From contig NZ_PPQD01000010.1 in NCBI RefSeq assembly GCF_002901825.1, positions 1 to 50,261 of the forward strand: 50,261 nucleotides of DNA. Reading direction: 5' to 3'. Shown piece after piece: positions 36,482 to 45,394 of the stretch (the stretch's first letter is position 1; each line of letters opens with the position of its first letter). The notes beneath the pieces were generated by a model. It saw nothing but the letters and a program-made list of their open reading frames with translations. It did not search any database and was not told the origin of the DNA. The DNA comes from Mammaliicoccus sciuri. Its GTDB lineage: Bacteria; Bacillota; Bacilli; Staphylococcales; Staphylococcaceae. Position numbers and translations under genes: made by a program.

Positions 36482-37057
36482 ATGAAGAAAGATTCCAAGC
36501 TCATTATTTATTATGCTATTTTATTAATTTTAATCGTGTCATTGATTTTTACAAATTATATAAATCCTATTGATCAGTATGTCTATCAATTTATTCAAAC
36601 CGAAACATTAGCATTTAGATTACATAATTACTTATCGATTATTTCATTTTTATTTTCACCTTTACATAGTGGTATATTAATATGCATATTATTAATTGGA
36701 TTATACTTTTATAATAGAAGAAATTTGCTTCAGTATTTCATCTTCTCTTTCTCATCACTATTTATCGGAACAGCGTTAAAGTATATTATTCAACGACCAA
36801 GACCATCTGATTTAATTGATGGATACAGCTTTCCAAGCATGCATACACTAACGTTATTTGTAGCTATTTTTCTAATACTTGCGTTATACAATCATGTAAC
36901 GGTCAAATGGATTACTGCTATATTAATTTTATCTATGATGTGTTCAAGAATTTATTTAAGTGCACACTTCTTTTCTGATACTGTCGCAAGTCTAATCATT
37001 GTTCATTTAGTTTACTTAAGCGTTACTAAATTTATGCATCAGTCCTCGCGCTTGTAA
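36482..37057 (+). CDS. PAP2-family membrane phosphatase
   Basis: 191 residues, about five or six membrane helices. The three phosphatase motifs are present: KYIIQRPRP, PSMHTLT (the usual Gly of PSGH is Met) and SRIYLSAHFFSD. Such enzymes dephosphorylate phosphatidate, undecaprenyl pyrophosphate or phosphatidylglycerophosphate. AAAGGAG precedes the ATG. The neighbouring LCP gene is divergent, and both could act on wall-lipid intermediates (inference). Confidence 0.88.
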   Translation: MKKDSKLIIYYAILLILIVSLIFTNYINPIDQYVYQFIQTETLAFRLHNYLSIISFLFSPLHSGILICILLIGLYFYNRRNLLQYFIFSFSSLFIGTALKYIIQRPRPSDLIDGYSFPSMHTLTLFVAIFLILALYNHVTVKWITAILILSMMCSRIYLSAHFFSDTVASLIIVHLVYLSVTKFMHQSSRL

Positions 37058-37108
37058 ATTTCACCTCCTTTATTTTATGCTATGATAAAAAATAAAGGAG
37101 GATTTTTT

Positions 37109-37801
37109 ATGAGATATAATACTTTTAATCAACCAATTGGTGATGAAATCGAATCATTTAAAGAACCAAATATGCCTAGTATTGATATGATTGAAGGTAA
37201 GTACAGTAAACTTGAACATTTAAATGAAAGTCATATCGATCAGTTATTTGCTTTATTATGTTCATCAGAAAATGATGCAAACTGGACTTATTTACCTCAT
37301 GAACCAATTCATGATAAAGCTTCATTTACTCTATTAATCGAAGAAAGAATTATTTCTAAAGATCCTTATTTCTTTGCGATTGTCGACAAAGAAACACATC
37401 AAGCATTAGGAATAATGTCACTTTTAAGAATTAATCCTAAAGCTTCAACGATAGAAGTTGGCCACATTCATTATTCATCACTACTAAAAAGAACGCGAAT
37501 TGCTACTGAAGTACAATATTTACTTGCTCAATACGTTTTTGAAACTTTAAAATATAGACGTTATGAATGGAAATGTGATAGTTATAATGCACCTTCAAAA
37601 CACGCTGCCGAAAGACTTGGTTTCAAATATGAAGGTACTTTTCGACAAGCACTCGTATATAAAGGAAGAAACCGCGATACAAATTGGTTCTCTATCATAG
37701 ATACAGAATGGCCATCTATCAAAAAACATTATGAAGAATGGCTAGATGAAAGTAATTTTAACCATGATGGTACACAAATCAATAAACTCTCAATGAACTA
37801 A
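37109..37801 (+). CDS. GNAT-family N-acetyltransferase (RimJ/RimL-like)
   Basis: 230 residues from the ATG at 37109 behind AAAGGAGG. Pattern of the RimJ/RimL-like group: LLERISKD-type loop, ALGIMSLLRINPKASTIEVGHIHYSSLLKRTRIATEVQYLLAQYVFETLKYRRYEWKCD split over about 102-160, then NAPSKHAAERLGFKYEGTFRQ. The acetyl-CoA loop is KRTRIATE. It probably acetylates a small amine or protein N-terminus; substrate unknown. Confidence 0.87.
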   Translation: MRYNTFNQPIGDEIESFKEPNMPSIDMIEGKYSKLEHLNESHIDQLFALLCSSENDANWTYLPHEPIHDKASFTLLIEERIISKDPYFFAIVDKETHQALGIMSLLRINPKASTIEVGHIHYSSLLKRTRIATEVQYLLAQYVFETLKYRRYEWKCDSYNAPSKHAAERLGFKYEGTFRQALVYKGRNRDTNWFSIIDTEWPSIKKHYEEWLDESNFNHDGTQINKLSMN

Positions 37802-37858
37802 ATGTTTATATTTATCACGATGGGTATAATAAGTAAAAAGGATTGAGGAGATGAAGAA

Positions 37859-38752
37859 ATGAATAATCAAAGAATTGTTCCGCATTTATGGTTCGATAAT
37901 GAAGCGCAAGAAGCCGTCGATTATTATATGCAAACTTTTCCAGAATCAGAAATCATTTCAGATGTAACGTTTACAGATACACCATCCGGAGATGCAAAAC
38001 AGCTCACTTTTAATATTTTTGGTTATAAATTTATGGCAATCAATGCAGGTCCTTATTTCACAAAAAATCCTTCCATATCATTTACAGTTCTTTTCAATCA
38101 ATCTGAAGCAGCATTGCTCGACAAAGTTTGGACTGCACTTGCACACAACGGGAAAATTATGATGGAACTTGATACTTATGACTTTAGTGAAAAATATGGC
38201 TGGTTGGAAGATCAGTTTGGTGTTTCATGGCAACTCCTCATTACAGATCAACCATTCGACGATCGTATTAGACCATCATTTATGTTCATTAATAATAATG
38301 TAGGTAGAGCTGAAGAAGCGATTAACTACTACACAAGCGTATTTAAAAATAGTGGTGGTATTAGTAAATTTTATTATCCAGAAGGCATGGATCCAGACAA
38401 GCCAGATACACTCGCTCATGCCGAATTCAAATTAGAAGACCAATATTTTGTCGCACTTGATAGCGCACATAAACACGAATTCAACTTAAATGAAGGTATT
38501 TCGTTAATGCTATTTTTAGAAGACCAACAAGAAATTGATTATTATTGGGATAAATTATCTACTGTACCAGAAGCAGAACAATGCGGATGGGTTAAAGATC
38601 AATTCGGTGTCTCTTGGCAAATTGTCCCTAAAATCATGGACCAAATGGCAGAAGAAGGTACACCAGAACAAATCAGTAACGTTACAAAAGCATTTCTTAA
38701 AATGAAGAAATTCGATGTAGAAACTTTAATAAAAGCCTATGAAGGCAAATAA
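37859..38752 (+). CDS. VOC-family (PhnB-like) protein with two tandem domains
   Basis: 297 residues made of two similar halves (about 1-140 and 141-297). Each has a FxNxEAxEAxxYY-type start (LWFDNEAQEAVDYYMQTFPES; NVGRAEEAINYYTSVFKN) and a WxxDQFGVSWQ ending (LEDQFGVSWQLL; VKDQFGVSWQIV). This is the glyoxalase/3-demethylubiquinone-methyltransferase-like superfamily (PhnB). Activity unknown. Short spacing from the GNAT gene suggests they may be cotranscribed, but a promoter could lie in 37802-37858. Confidence 0.85.
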   Translation: MNNQRIVPHLWFDNEAQEAVDYYMQTFPESEIISDVTFTDTPSGDAKQLTFNIFGYKFMAINAGPYFTKNPSISFTVLFNQSEAALLDKVWTALAHNGKIMMELDTYDFSEKYGWLEDQFGVSWQLLITDQPFDDRIRPSFMFINNNVGRAEEAINYYTSVFKNSGGISKFYYPEGMDPDKPDTLAHAEFKLEDQYFVALDSAHKHEFNLNEGISLMLFLEDQQEIDYYWDKLSTVPEAEQCGWVKDQFGVSWQIVPKIMDQMAEEGTPEQISNVTKAFLKMKKFDVETLIKAYEGK

Positions 38753-38761
38753 TAGTATTAA

Positions 38762-38793
38762 AAAGACAGAAGCGTTGTGCACGCTTCTGTCTT
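38762..38793. terminator. Bidirectional terminator between VOC and tenA genes
   Basis: Arms AAGACAGAAGCGT / ACGCTTCTGTCTT with a GTGC loop, with A and T runs on both sides. Confidence 0.9.
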
Positions 38794-38799
38794 AATTAT

Positions 38800-39477
38800 T
38801 TATTTAATCGGTACTGGCCATGTTTCTAAATGTTCAGCCATATCCCAGAACATATATTCATAGTAGCTTGTTTTAACGATAATGTCTTCTAAGCGTTGTA
38901 ATTCTGCTTCAGTCTTACCTTCTGCAACTTGATCCATCAACTGTATACAATCTTCCTTGTACTGACTAAATTCGTCTGAAGCATACATATTGATCCATTC
39001 TCCATATAAAGGATGGTCTGATGCTCCTTCAATTTCAACTAATTTTAACCCTATATAATTATAACTCCAAGTACATGTCAAAATAGCTGCAATAACATTC
39101 TCTATACCACCTTGTTGTGCCATATTCAACATATAACTCGTATAGCCAACAGTCGTTTGAGCAGGTTCTGTCTCTTCTAATTCCGCTTCTGTAATACCAA
39201 ATTGCTTAGCATAACCTCGATGTAATGACATTTCAGTATTTAATGTACCATTCGCTAAATCAGCATAAGTCGCCATCATTTTTAAGTCAGTTGATTTAGC
39301 TGCACCGATTGAAAATAGTCTCGCATATTCTATTAAATATATATAATCTTGTTTCAACCAATGTTTAAATTTATCTTGATCTAACGTGCCATCACCTAAT
39401 CCTATAATAAAAGGATGTTCCATATAAGATTGCCATATGGGTTCAACTCTATTGAATACTCTATCTGTAAATTTCAT
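38800..39477 (-). CDS. tenA: TenA-type thiaminase II / aminopyrimidine aminohydrolase
   Basis: 225 residues, all-helical. KFKHWLKQDYIYLIEYARLFSIGAAKS (about 36-62) and LTCTWSYNYIGLKL (about 135-148), with the active-site Cys and Tyr, are the TenA signature. Also WINMYASDEFSQY and YEYMFWDMAE. It hydrolyses 4-amino-5-aminomethyl-2-methylpyrimidine for thiamin salvage. In staphylococci tenA normally heads a thi operon; here it stands alone and no thi genes follow. GGAGG lies before the ATG, directly after a terminator-like hairpin. No TPP riboswitch was seen. Confidence 0.9.
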   Translation of the reverse strand: MKFTDRVFNRVEPIWQSYMEHPFIIGLGDGTLDQDKFKHWLKQDYIYLIEYARLFSIGAAKSTDLKMMATYADLANGTLNTEMSLHRGYAKQFGITEAELEETEPAQTTVGYTSYMLNMAQQGGIENVIAAILTCTWSYNYIGLKLVEIEGASDHPLYGEWINMYASDEFSQYKEDCIQLMDQVAEGKTEAELQRLEDIIVKTSYYEYMFWDMAEHLETWPVPIK

Positions 39478-39496
39478 TTATAAATCCTCCTTAATA

Positions 39497-39532
39497 ATAA
39501 AAACGTCTGGGACATAATATAGATACCCAGAC
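39497..39532 (-). terminator. Terminator-like hairpin just upstream of tenA
   Basis: On the minus strand GTCTGGG-(14-base loop)-CCCAGAC is followed by GTTTTTATTATT and then within a few bases by the tenA ribosome site. No room remains for a promoter between hairpin and gene, so it could be an attenuator or part of the intergenic repeat. Confidence 0.6.
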
Positions 39533-39668
39533 TTATTATATATATTGGCAGTAGATGACTGAACCCGAAATGCGCTTGTACCAAGCTTTTTCAACTCTAG
39601 TCATCCTTGCCGGGGCGGGACTACGAAATCTTTTTATATAAATTAGATTTCTGTCCCGCTCCCCAGTG
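39505..39668. repeat. Structured staphylococcal-type intergenic element
   Basis: About 165 bases with several nested stems: GCGGGAC ... GTCCCGC with inner GAAATCT/AGATTTC (39616-39660), AAGCTT-centred and AGATGACTGA/TCTAGTCATC stems, and the 39505-39532 hairpin. From memory, similar text recurs between genes in staphylococcal genomes. I could not check this. It may be a mobile repeat or a small structured RNA. Confidence 0.55.
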
Positions 39669-39734
39669 GTTTAAAATTATTTAATTTCTACACTCTTTCA
39701 ACATATCTGTTTTATCATGGGATTGCAAATAAAA

Positions 39735-40469
39735 TTACATGCAACTTTTATTACATGATTCTAAATAAGCTTTAGCCTGTTTATTCACTTCTTTAAAATC
39801 TATACCTTGCTTCATAGCTGCAAACACACAACCACAATAGCATTGTCTAAAAATTTCATACTCATTGCACATTTTAATCGATCTTTCATACCCCTTGTTC
39901 TTCTTAAAATCACTCGGTAAATAGTAAACATGATATAAATCTTGAACATCCATACCAAGTTCATTTATCAATTGTGCATTTTTCTTAGGTGATAACGTTA
40001 ACGCACTTGCGAAATAATCATATCCAAGATCAGCTGCCGCTTCTGCAACGAGTTCTAAACGCATTTCGAAACAAGCCGTACATCTTAGCCCACCTTCATT
40101 TTCATCAGCTAAATCTTTACTTTTAACCATTTTCATAAATTCATGAGGTTCATAAGCCGCTTCAATATATTTAACATTTGAATTTGTACGCTCATTAAAC
40201 TGTTCAACAAACGTTTCTTGAACTCTCGCCCTACGTTCATATTCACTTTTCGGATGAATATTTGGATTCGCAAAATAAATCGCAACATCTGCATATTGTG
40301 TTAATAACTCTAACGTATAAGTACTACAAGGTGCACAACAACTATGAATTAAAATAGAAGGTCTTGTTTCAGAACGTTCCCATTCAGAAATCATTTTACG
40401 CATAACCTTATCATAGTTAATCTTTTGATTTTTCATCTTAGCAATAATACCATCAGCTGAAATCACCAT
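39735..40469 (-). CDS. queH: Epoxyqueuosine reductase QueH
   Basis: About 244 residues (start at 40469 or 40481; neither ribosome site is clearly better). Cysteine motifs SCCAPCSTY (about 44-52), LRCTACFEMRLE (about 125) and QCYCGCVFA (about 208) coordinate the iron-sulfur and metal centres typical of QueH (old DUF208). It performs the last step of queuosine formation in tRNA, reducing epoxyqueuosine, replacing QueG. Single gene; the 3' side runs into the structured intergenic element. Confidence 0.9.
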   Translation of the reverse strand: MVISADGIIAKMKNQKINYDKVMRKMISEWERSETRPSILIHSCCAPCSTYTLELLTQYADVAIYFANPNIHPKSEYERRARVQETFVEQFNERTNSNVKYIEAAYEPHEFMKMVKSKDLADENEGGLRCTACFEMRLELVAEAAADLGYDYFASALTLSPKKNAQLINELGMDVQDLYHVYYLPSDFKKNKGYERSIKMCNEYEIFRQCYCGCVFAAMKQGIDFKEVNKQAKAYLESCNKSCM

Positions 40470-40569
40470 ATCCCTAACCATTCCTTTATACAAAAATTGT
40501 CATTTTTACAATATTTTATAACATACAAAAGATGATAGCAATATGATGATGACAGATAGTGTAGTGATT

Positions 40570-42486
40570 TTAATAAATGACTTTTGCAATATTATCTTCA
40601 CTTTGAGATTGACCAGTCTTTAATAAGTTTAGTTCATTAACCTTCTCATTACTATTTGTTATAACTGTTAAAATTGTTGTTTGCTTTCCTAATTCAAGTA
40701 TTCGGTTAATATCCATTTTCGCTATTAATTGCCCTTCTTGTACAATATCTCCTTCTTTAACTAAAACATTAAAGACGTCTTCTTTTATTTCTACTGTATC
40801 AATCCCCATGTGTACGAGTATTTCTAAGTTATCTTCAGTTTCAAATCCTATAGCATGTTTCGAATCTGAAATAAGCGTAACTTTACCGTTCACGGGTGCA
40901 TATACTTCATCAGTATTTGGAATGATACCAAATCCTTCTCCCATCATACGTTGAGAAAAAACTGGATCATCCACGTCAGCTAATGAAAGAATTTCTCCAT
41001 TTGTCACTGCTTTTAAATTGATTGCCTTTAATTCATGCTTATCCGTTAAATTGTCAGAGACTTTTTCATCATTCAAATCAATATCGGACATTGATGATTT
41101 AGGAATACCAAATAATTGTGTAATAATAAATCCTAATACAAAAGTAGCTACCCCAACGATAATATATGTCAGTAATTGACTAAAGTCATATATATACATT
41201 AATGGTGAGAGTATCACTGCTAATCCATAAGAATTCGCCTGAATATTAAGTAAAGCCAGCACACCGCCACCTAGCGCTGAACATAATAACATGATACTTA
41301 ATGGTTTTATACCTGAACGTAATACAACACCAAATAGTGCTGGTTCACTAACACCTAACAATTGAGTAATCGTTGCACTAATACCGGCAGTTTTAAATGA
41401 GGATTTTTGACTTCTTAAAGATAAAGCCAAACATACACCAGCGTTTGAAAAACCATACATCGCTGCTAATGTAATTAATGGGTTAAATCCTGTTGATGCC
41501 AGCAATGATGTTTCAACAATAATAAACATGTGATGTAACCCTGTCATAACTGCTAATGGATAAATAAACCCAATTAACAATCCACCGAGACCTAATGGTA
41601 AATGTATAAATGACTTAACAACTGTAATCCCTACTGATTCTATACCATGAACAATCGGACCCATGATAAATAATGAGAATATCATCATAAGTAAAATAAC
41701 GAAAAATGGTGTGAAAATTAAATCTAATGCATTTGGCATTATTTTTCTTAATCTTTTTTCTAACTTCGCACCTACTAAACCTGTGAATAGTGCAGTTAGA
41801 ATACTTCCTTGATAACCAACAATCGGAATAAATCCAGCAACCATTATCGGCTTAGCATCTCCCCCTGCGACATCATAAGCATTTGGTAAAGCTGGAGATA
41901 CTAACATTAAACCAATCAAAAATCCTATGACAGGTGTCCCTCCAAATGTCCTAAAAGCACTCCAAGCGATAAATGCAGGCAAGAATGCAAATGCGGTATC
42001 CGTTAACACTGTTATAAGCGTTTGAATATAATTTGGAATCATTTCTGGTGTAGCACCAAATACACCTAATACCGATTCATTAAATACAACGCCTTTTAAA
42101 CCAAGGAACAAACCAGTAGCACCCAGTACTGGAATGATTGGAATAAATACGTCAGCTAATAGTCTAATTGCACGTTGAATGTTTCCTTGGTTTTGATTTT
42201 TCATCGTTTCTTTACTAACTTCATCAAATTGATGTACATTTGTCATTTCATCATAAACATTATTAACAATTCCCGTACCTAATATAATTTGATATTGGCC
42301 ACCTGTATAAAATACACCTTTCACTTCATCAATTTCTTCGATGGCATCATCATCGATAGATTCTCTATCATGAACAGATAAACGTAATCTCGTAGCACAA
42401 TGTGTAACACTTTCGATATTTTCAATACCAATAACCTTAACAATCTGTTCAGAAATATTTTTATATTTATTGTTATCTTTCCCCAT
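40570..42486 (-). CDS. PTS glucoside-type EIIBCA permease
   Basis: 638 residues in order IIB-IIC-IIA. The IIB phospho-cysteine is Cys30 in SVTHCATRLRL. The IIC membrane domain covers about 100-460 (PIIPVLGATGLFLGL, GLHHMFIIVE). The IIA domain starts about 490 (VDDPVFSQRMMGEGFGIIPN) with active His in LEILVHMGIDTVEI. This is the sucrose/trehalose/beta-glucoside class, importing and phosphorylating a disaccharide. The gene is last in the operon lacI-GH13-PTS, 28 bases after the glucosidase gene. An alpha-glucoside such as trehalose, sucrose isomers or maltose is therefore the likely substrate. Confidence 0.92.
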   Translation of the reverse strand: MGKDNNKYKNISEQIVKVIGIENIESVTHCATRLRLSVHDRESIDDDAIEEIDEVKGVFYTGGQYQIILGTGIVNNVYDEMTNVHQFDEVSKETMKNQNQGNIQRAIRLLADVFIPIIPVLGATGLFLGLKGVVFNESVLGVFGATPEMIPNYIQTLITVLTDTAFAFLPAFIAWSAFRTFGGTPVIGFLIGLMLVSPALPNAYDVAGGDAKPIMVAGFIPIVGYQGSILTALFTGLVGAKLEKRLRKIMPNALDLIFTPFFVILLMMIFSLFIMGPIVHGIESVGITVVKSFIHLPLGLGGLLIGFIYPLAVMTGLHHMFIIVETSLLASTGFNPLITLAAMYGFSNAGVCLALSLRSQKSSFKTAGISATITQLLGVSEPALFGVVLRSGIKPLSIMLLCSALGGGVLALLNIQANSYGLAVILSPLMYIYDFSQLLTYIIVGVATFVLGFIITQLFGIPKSSMSDIDLNDEKVSDNLTDKHELKAINLKAVTNGEILSLADVDDPVFSQRMMGEGFGIIPNTDEVYAPVNGKVTLISDSKHAIGFETEDNLEILVHMGIDTVEIKEDVFNVLVKEGDIVQEGQLIAKMDINRILELGKQTTILTVITNSNEKVNELNLLKTGQSQSEDNIAKVIY

Positions 42487-42514
42487 ATAATCTCACCTTT
42501 GCTTAATATTAAAT

Positions 42515-44191
42515 TTATAATTCAATCATTATTGCTTCGTAAGGTTTTAATAATAACTTTCGATCGTTTCTATCTACTTTTTCATAGTTTTGCATTAAAA
42601 CTTCAAAACGATCATTTTTAATCTCTATTTGATCCTCTTTATTTGATAAATTTATTATGACTTGTATTGTATGTGTTTCGTTGTGTCGATAATAACTGAT
42701 AATGTTTTCAGAAACATGATTAACTTCCTCGAATGTCCCATAAGTTAATACTTCTTTGTACTTAGAGTGATTTCGCAATTCGATCATATATTTATAAAAA
42801 TTAAATAATGACTGGTTATTTTCCACTTCATCTTTAGCATTAACACTCGGGAAATTGGTAGTTAAACCTATCCATGGTGTACCATTTGTAAATCCAGCAT
42901 TCTCAGAGTTGTCCCAAGGAAAAGGTGTTCGTGTGTTATCTCTACTTCTTAAATTTACGAAATTTAATGCTTCTGTTTCACTAAAGCCTTCTTCAATACT
43001 TCTATAGTAGTTATCAATACTAGATATATCATTAAATTCTTTTATAGACTTACGTTTAAAGTTCGTCATGCCCAATTCTTGCCCTTGATAGATAAATGGT
43101 GTACCTCTTAAGAAGAAATACATCATCGCTAATGCACTGCCACCAATATAATTCTGATATTTCTCATCTGTTATATACTTAGATAATGCACGAGGTTGGT
43201 CATGATTTTCTATAAAATTGGCACTCCATCCTACTTTTTGTATTTCTTTTTGACTATTAAACAATAGTTCTTTAAATTCTTGAGTCGTCCAATTCGTTCT
43301 TTTAAACCAATCGCTGCCAGATTCAACATCAATATCAGCATATTTAAAATCAAATATCATAGAAAAGTAACCATTTTCACCTATAAAATCTGAAAGCTCA
43401 TCGTACTTCACACCAGGGGCTTCTCCGACTGTGACACAATCGTATTTATTAAATGTGTTTTCCTTTAATTCATTTAGAAAAATATCAATTCCAGGTTGAT
43501 TTCTAGTTCCATGTTTACAAGTGACCAATCCATCACTTCCATCAGGTTGATAAGATTCAAACTGTTGATCTTTTTTTAAGAACGTTATAGAATCCACTCT
43601 AAATCCTGCTAACCCTTTATCTAACCATGTATTAATCATGTTATATATTTCGTTACGTAATCTCGGATTTTCAAAGTTCAAATCTGGTTGTTTTTTATCA
43701 AAAACATGCATATAATATTTATCTTCATTTTGTAACTTTTCCCAAACACTTCCTCCGAAAATAGAACGCCAATTATTTGGTTCTTTATTTTCAACGCCTT
43801 CTTTGAATATATAATAATCTCTATAAGGACTATTTGGATTCTTCAAAGCTTCTTTAAACCATCGATGTTCATCTGAAGTATGATTAATGACAAGATCAAG
43901 CATAACTTTTATACCTAAAGCTTGTGCTCTTTCTAATAATTCATCTAAATCTTCCATACTTCCAAATTCAGAATTAATCCCTAAATAATCAGATATATCA
44001 TATCCATTATCAACCATTGGAGATTTGTAAATTGGACAAATCCATATCATCGTTATACCCAAATCTTTTAAATACTCTAATTTACTCGTAATACCTTTAA
44101 TATCACCAATACCGTCTCCATTAGCATCATAAAAACTTCTCGGATATATTTGATATATGATTTCCTTTTGCCACCATTTTCTATCTTTCAT
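42515..44191 (-). CDS. GH13 alpha-glucosidase (oligo-1,6-glucosidase / phospho-alpha-glucosidase type)
   Basis: 558 residues, cytosolic, standard length. Region I LDLVINHTSDEH, region V QPDLN, region II GLAGFRVDSITF (nucleophile Asp), region III CVTVGEAPG (acid/base Glu) and region IV NFIENHDQPRA are all present. The QPDLN signature marks the oligo-1,6-glucosidase/trehalose-6-phosphate hydrolase branch. As the PTS next door delivers a phosphorylated sugar, a 6-phospho-alpha-glucoside is the expected substrate (inference). AGGAGG precedes the ATG, with a LacI-type operator immediately upstream. Confidence 0.92.
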   Translation of the reverse strand: MKDRKWWQKEIIYQIYPRSFYDANGDGIGDIKGITSKLEYLKDLGITMIWICPIYKSPMVDNGYDISDYLGINSEFGSMEDLDELLERAQALGIKVMLDLVINHTSDEHRWFKEALKNPNSPYRDYYIFKEGVENKEPNNWRSIFGGSVWEKLQNEDKYYMHVFDKKQPDLNFENPRLRNEIYNMINTWLDKGLAGFRVDSITFLKKDQQFESYQPDGSDGLVTCKHGTRNQPGIDIFLNELKENTFNKYDCVTVGEAPGVKYDELSDFIGENGYFSMIFDFKYADIDVESGSDWFKRTNWTTQEFKELLFNSQKEIQKVGWSANFIENHDQPRALSKYITDEKYQNYIGGSALAMMYFFLRGTPFIYQGQELGMTNFKRKSIKEFNDISSIDNYYRSIEEGFSETEALNFVNLRSRDNTRTPFPWDNSENAGFTNGTPWIGLTTNFPSVNAKDEVENNQSLFNFYKYMIELRNHSKYKEVLTYGTFEEVNHVSENIISYYRHNETHTIQVIINLSNKEDQIEIKNDRFEVLMQNYEKVDRNDRKLLLKPYEAIMIEL

Positions 44192-44208
44192 TAGTGTTTC
44201 CTCCTTGT

Positions 44209-44222
44209 GGTATCGATACCAT
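44209..44222. promoter_or_regulatory. LacI-type operator before the GH13-PTS genes
   Basis: TGGTATCGATACCA is a perfect 14-base palindrome with the central CG typical of LacI-family sites. It sits a few bases upstream of the GH13 ribosome site, so bound repressor would block elongation or initiation of GH13-PTS. Confidence 0.7.
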
Positions 44223-44237
44223 ATTTTCGATATAGTA

Positions 44238-44265
44238 AGTGAGACAGCTATATGTGTCTCACTTA
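44238..44265 (-). terminator. Stem-loop after lacI (possible partial terminator)
   Basis: Arms AAGTGAGACA / TGTCTCACTT separate lacI from the GH13 gene. There is no proper T run, so read-through or RNA processing is as likely as termination. Confidence 0.5.
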
Positions 44266-44266
44266 T

Positions 44267-45268
44267 TTATGTAGAACTTCTCTCAATAATATTTAATTCT
44301 AATGCATCTTGATTTACTGTATATTCTTTCTCATTCAAATAACTCATCAATAAATTTGTTGATTCATAACCTATCCCTTCTATCGGTTGCGAGACAGTCG
44401 TCAGTGGTATACTTAACATTTCAGATAGTGGCTGATTGTCATAACCCATTATTGCAATATCTCCAGGAACATTAATATTATGCTCTAGTAAATATTTAAT
44501 CATCCCAGCAGCTACTTCATCACTTCCTGAAAATACCGCTGATGGCCACTTAGATTTTTCATTATCAACAATATCCTTTGCTACTTTATAACCATCTTCT
44601 ATTGTATGAACATTTTTATAAATCCATTCCATTTTCAGATCTATTTGATTATCTTCTAATGCTTTAATAAAACCTCTGTTTCTCGATGAACCGTGCTTAG
44701 TCTTATCAAAAGCACCACCCGTACAATATGCAATATGACGGTAACCTTGATTAATCAAAAATTGTATAGCTTGATAAGTAGATTTCTCCTGATCAGTCCA
44801 AACAACAGGTAAATTTGAATCGATTAAAGACTTATCACCTGTTAATACAATTGGTCCATATTGTTTATATTGTGAAATGACACTTAAATCATTTTCAATA
44901 GAAGCCATTATAATACCATCAATATGTTTTTGCTTTAACATATCAAGTAGTCTTAATTCTTCATCCTTATCATCATAAGTCTGCATAATCAGGAGATGAT
45001 AATTCGTTTTTTTTACAACTTTTTCTATCGCGTCTATCAGATATGCAAAATACGGATTTGTAATACGAGAAACAATAACGCCAATAGTAAAAGATCGATT
45101 AGACCTTAATTGAGTTGCTGCAGAATTAGGCGTATAATCCAGTTCTTTCATAGCTGCCTTTATCTTATCTTTTTTATCTTCCGATATATATGGATGATTA
45201 TTTAAATAACGTGAGACAGTTGTAACAGATAATCCAGCATGCCTTGCAACGTCTTTTATTGTCGCCAT
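44267..45268 (-). CDS. LacI-family transcriptional regulator
   Basis: 333 residues. N-terminal HTH TIKDVARHAGLSVTTVSRYLNNHPYISEDKK (about 3-33) and a periplasmic-binding-like sensor domain from about 60 (FTIGVIVSRITNPYFAYLIDAIEKVV ... VFSGSDEVAAGMIKYLLEH ... IAIMGYDNQPLSEMLSIPLTTVSQP). Same direction and order as the GH13 and PTS genes it probably represses. A 14-base palindrome at 45288-45301 suggests autoregulation or catabolite control. Confidence 0.93.
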   Translation of the reverse strand: MATIKDVARHAGLSVTTVSRYLNNHPYISEDKKDKIKAAMKELDYTPNSAATQLRSNRSFTIGVIVSRITNPYFAYLIDAIEKVVKKTNYHLLIMQTYDDKDEELRLLDMLKQKHIDGIIMASIENDLSVISQYKQYGPIVLTGDKSLIDSNLPVVWTDQEKSTYQAIQFLINQGYRHIAYCTGGAFDKTKHGSSRNRGFIKALEDNQIDLKMEWIYKNVHTIEDGYKVAKDIVDNEKSKWPSAVFSGSDEVAAGMIKYLLEHNINVPGDIAIMGYDNQPLSEMLSIPLTTVSQPIEGIGYESTNLLMSYLNEKEYTVNQDALELNIIERSST

Positions 45269-45287
45269 TGTGATACACCTACTTTTG

Positions 45288-45301
45288 TGAAATCGATTTC
45301 A
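45288..45301. promoter_or_regulatory. Palindromic operator or cre site upstream of lacI
   Basis: TGAAATCGATTTCA is a perfect palindrome fitting the cre core TGNAANCGNWNNCA and also the general LacI-family form. It shares the TCGA centre with the operator at 44209, so either CcpA or the local repressor could bind. Confidence 0.65.
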
Positions 45302-45340
45302 TATAAATCATAAATCTGTTTATTTGTTTTGTCAATAATA

Positions 45341-45366
45341 AAAAAAGAAGCAGATAATCTGCTCCT
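45341..45366 (-). terminator. Terminator after the six-hairpin-like gene
   Basis: Arms GGAGCAGAT / ATCTGCTTC followed by seven T residues on the minus strand. Confidence 0.88.
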
Positions 45367-45394
45367 TTATAAAAATCACTTATTTACTTTACTT

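Noticed and set aside
39478-39734. TPP riboswitch upstream of tenA
   Set aside because: The conserved CUGAGA and GAACCUGAU-type segments of the thi-box are not present on the coding strand.
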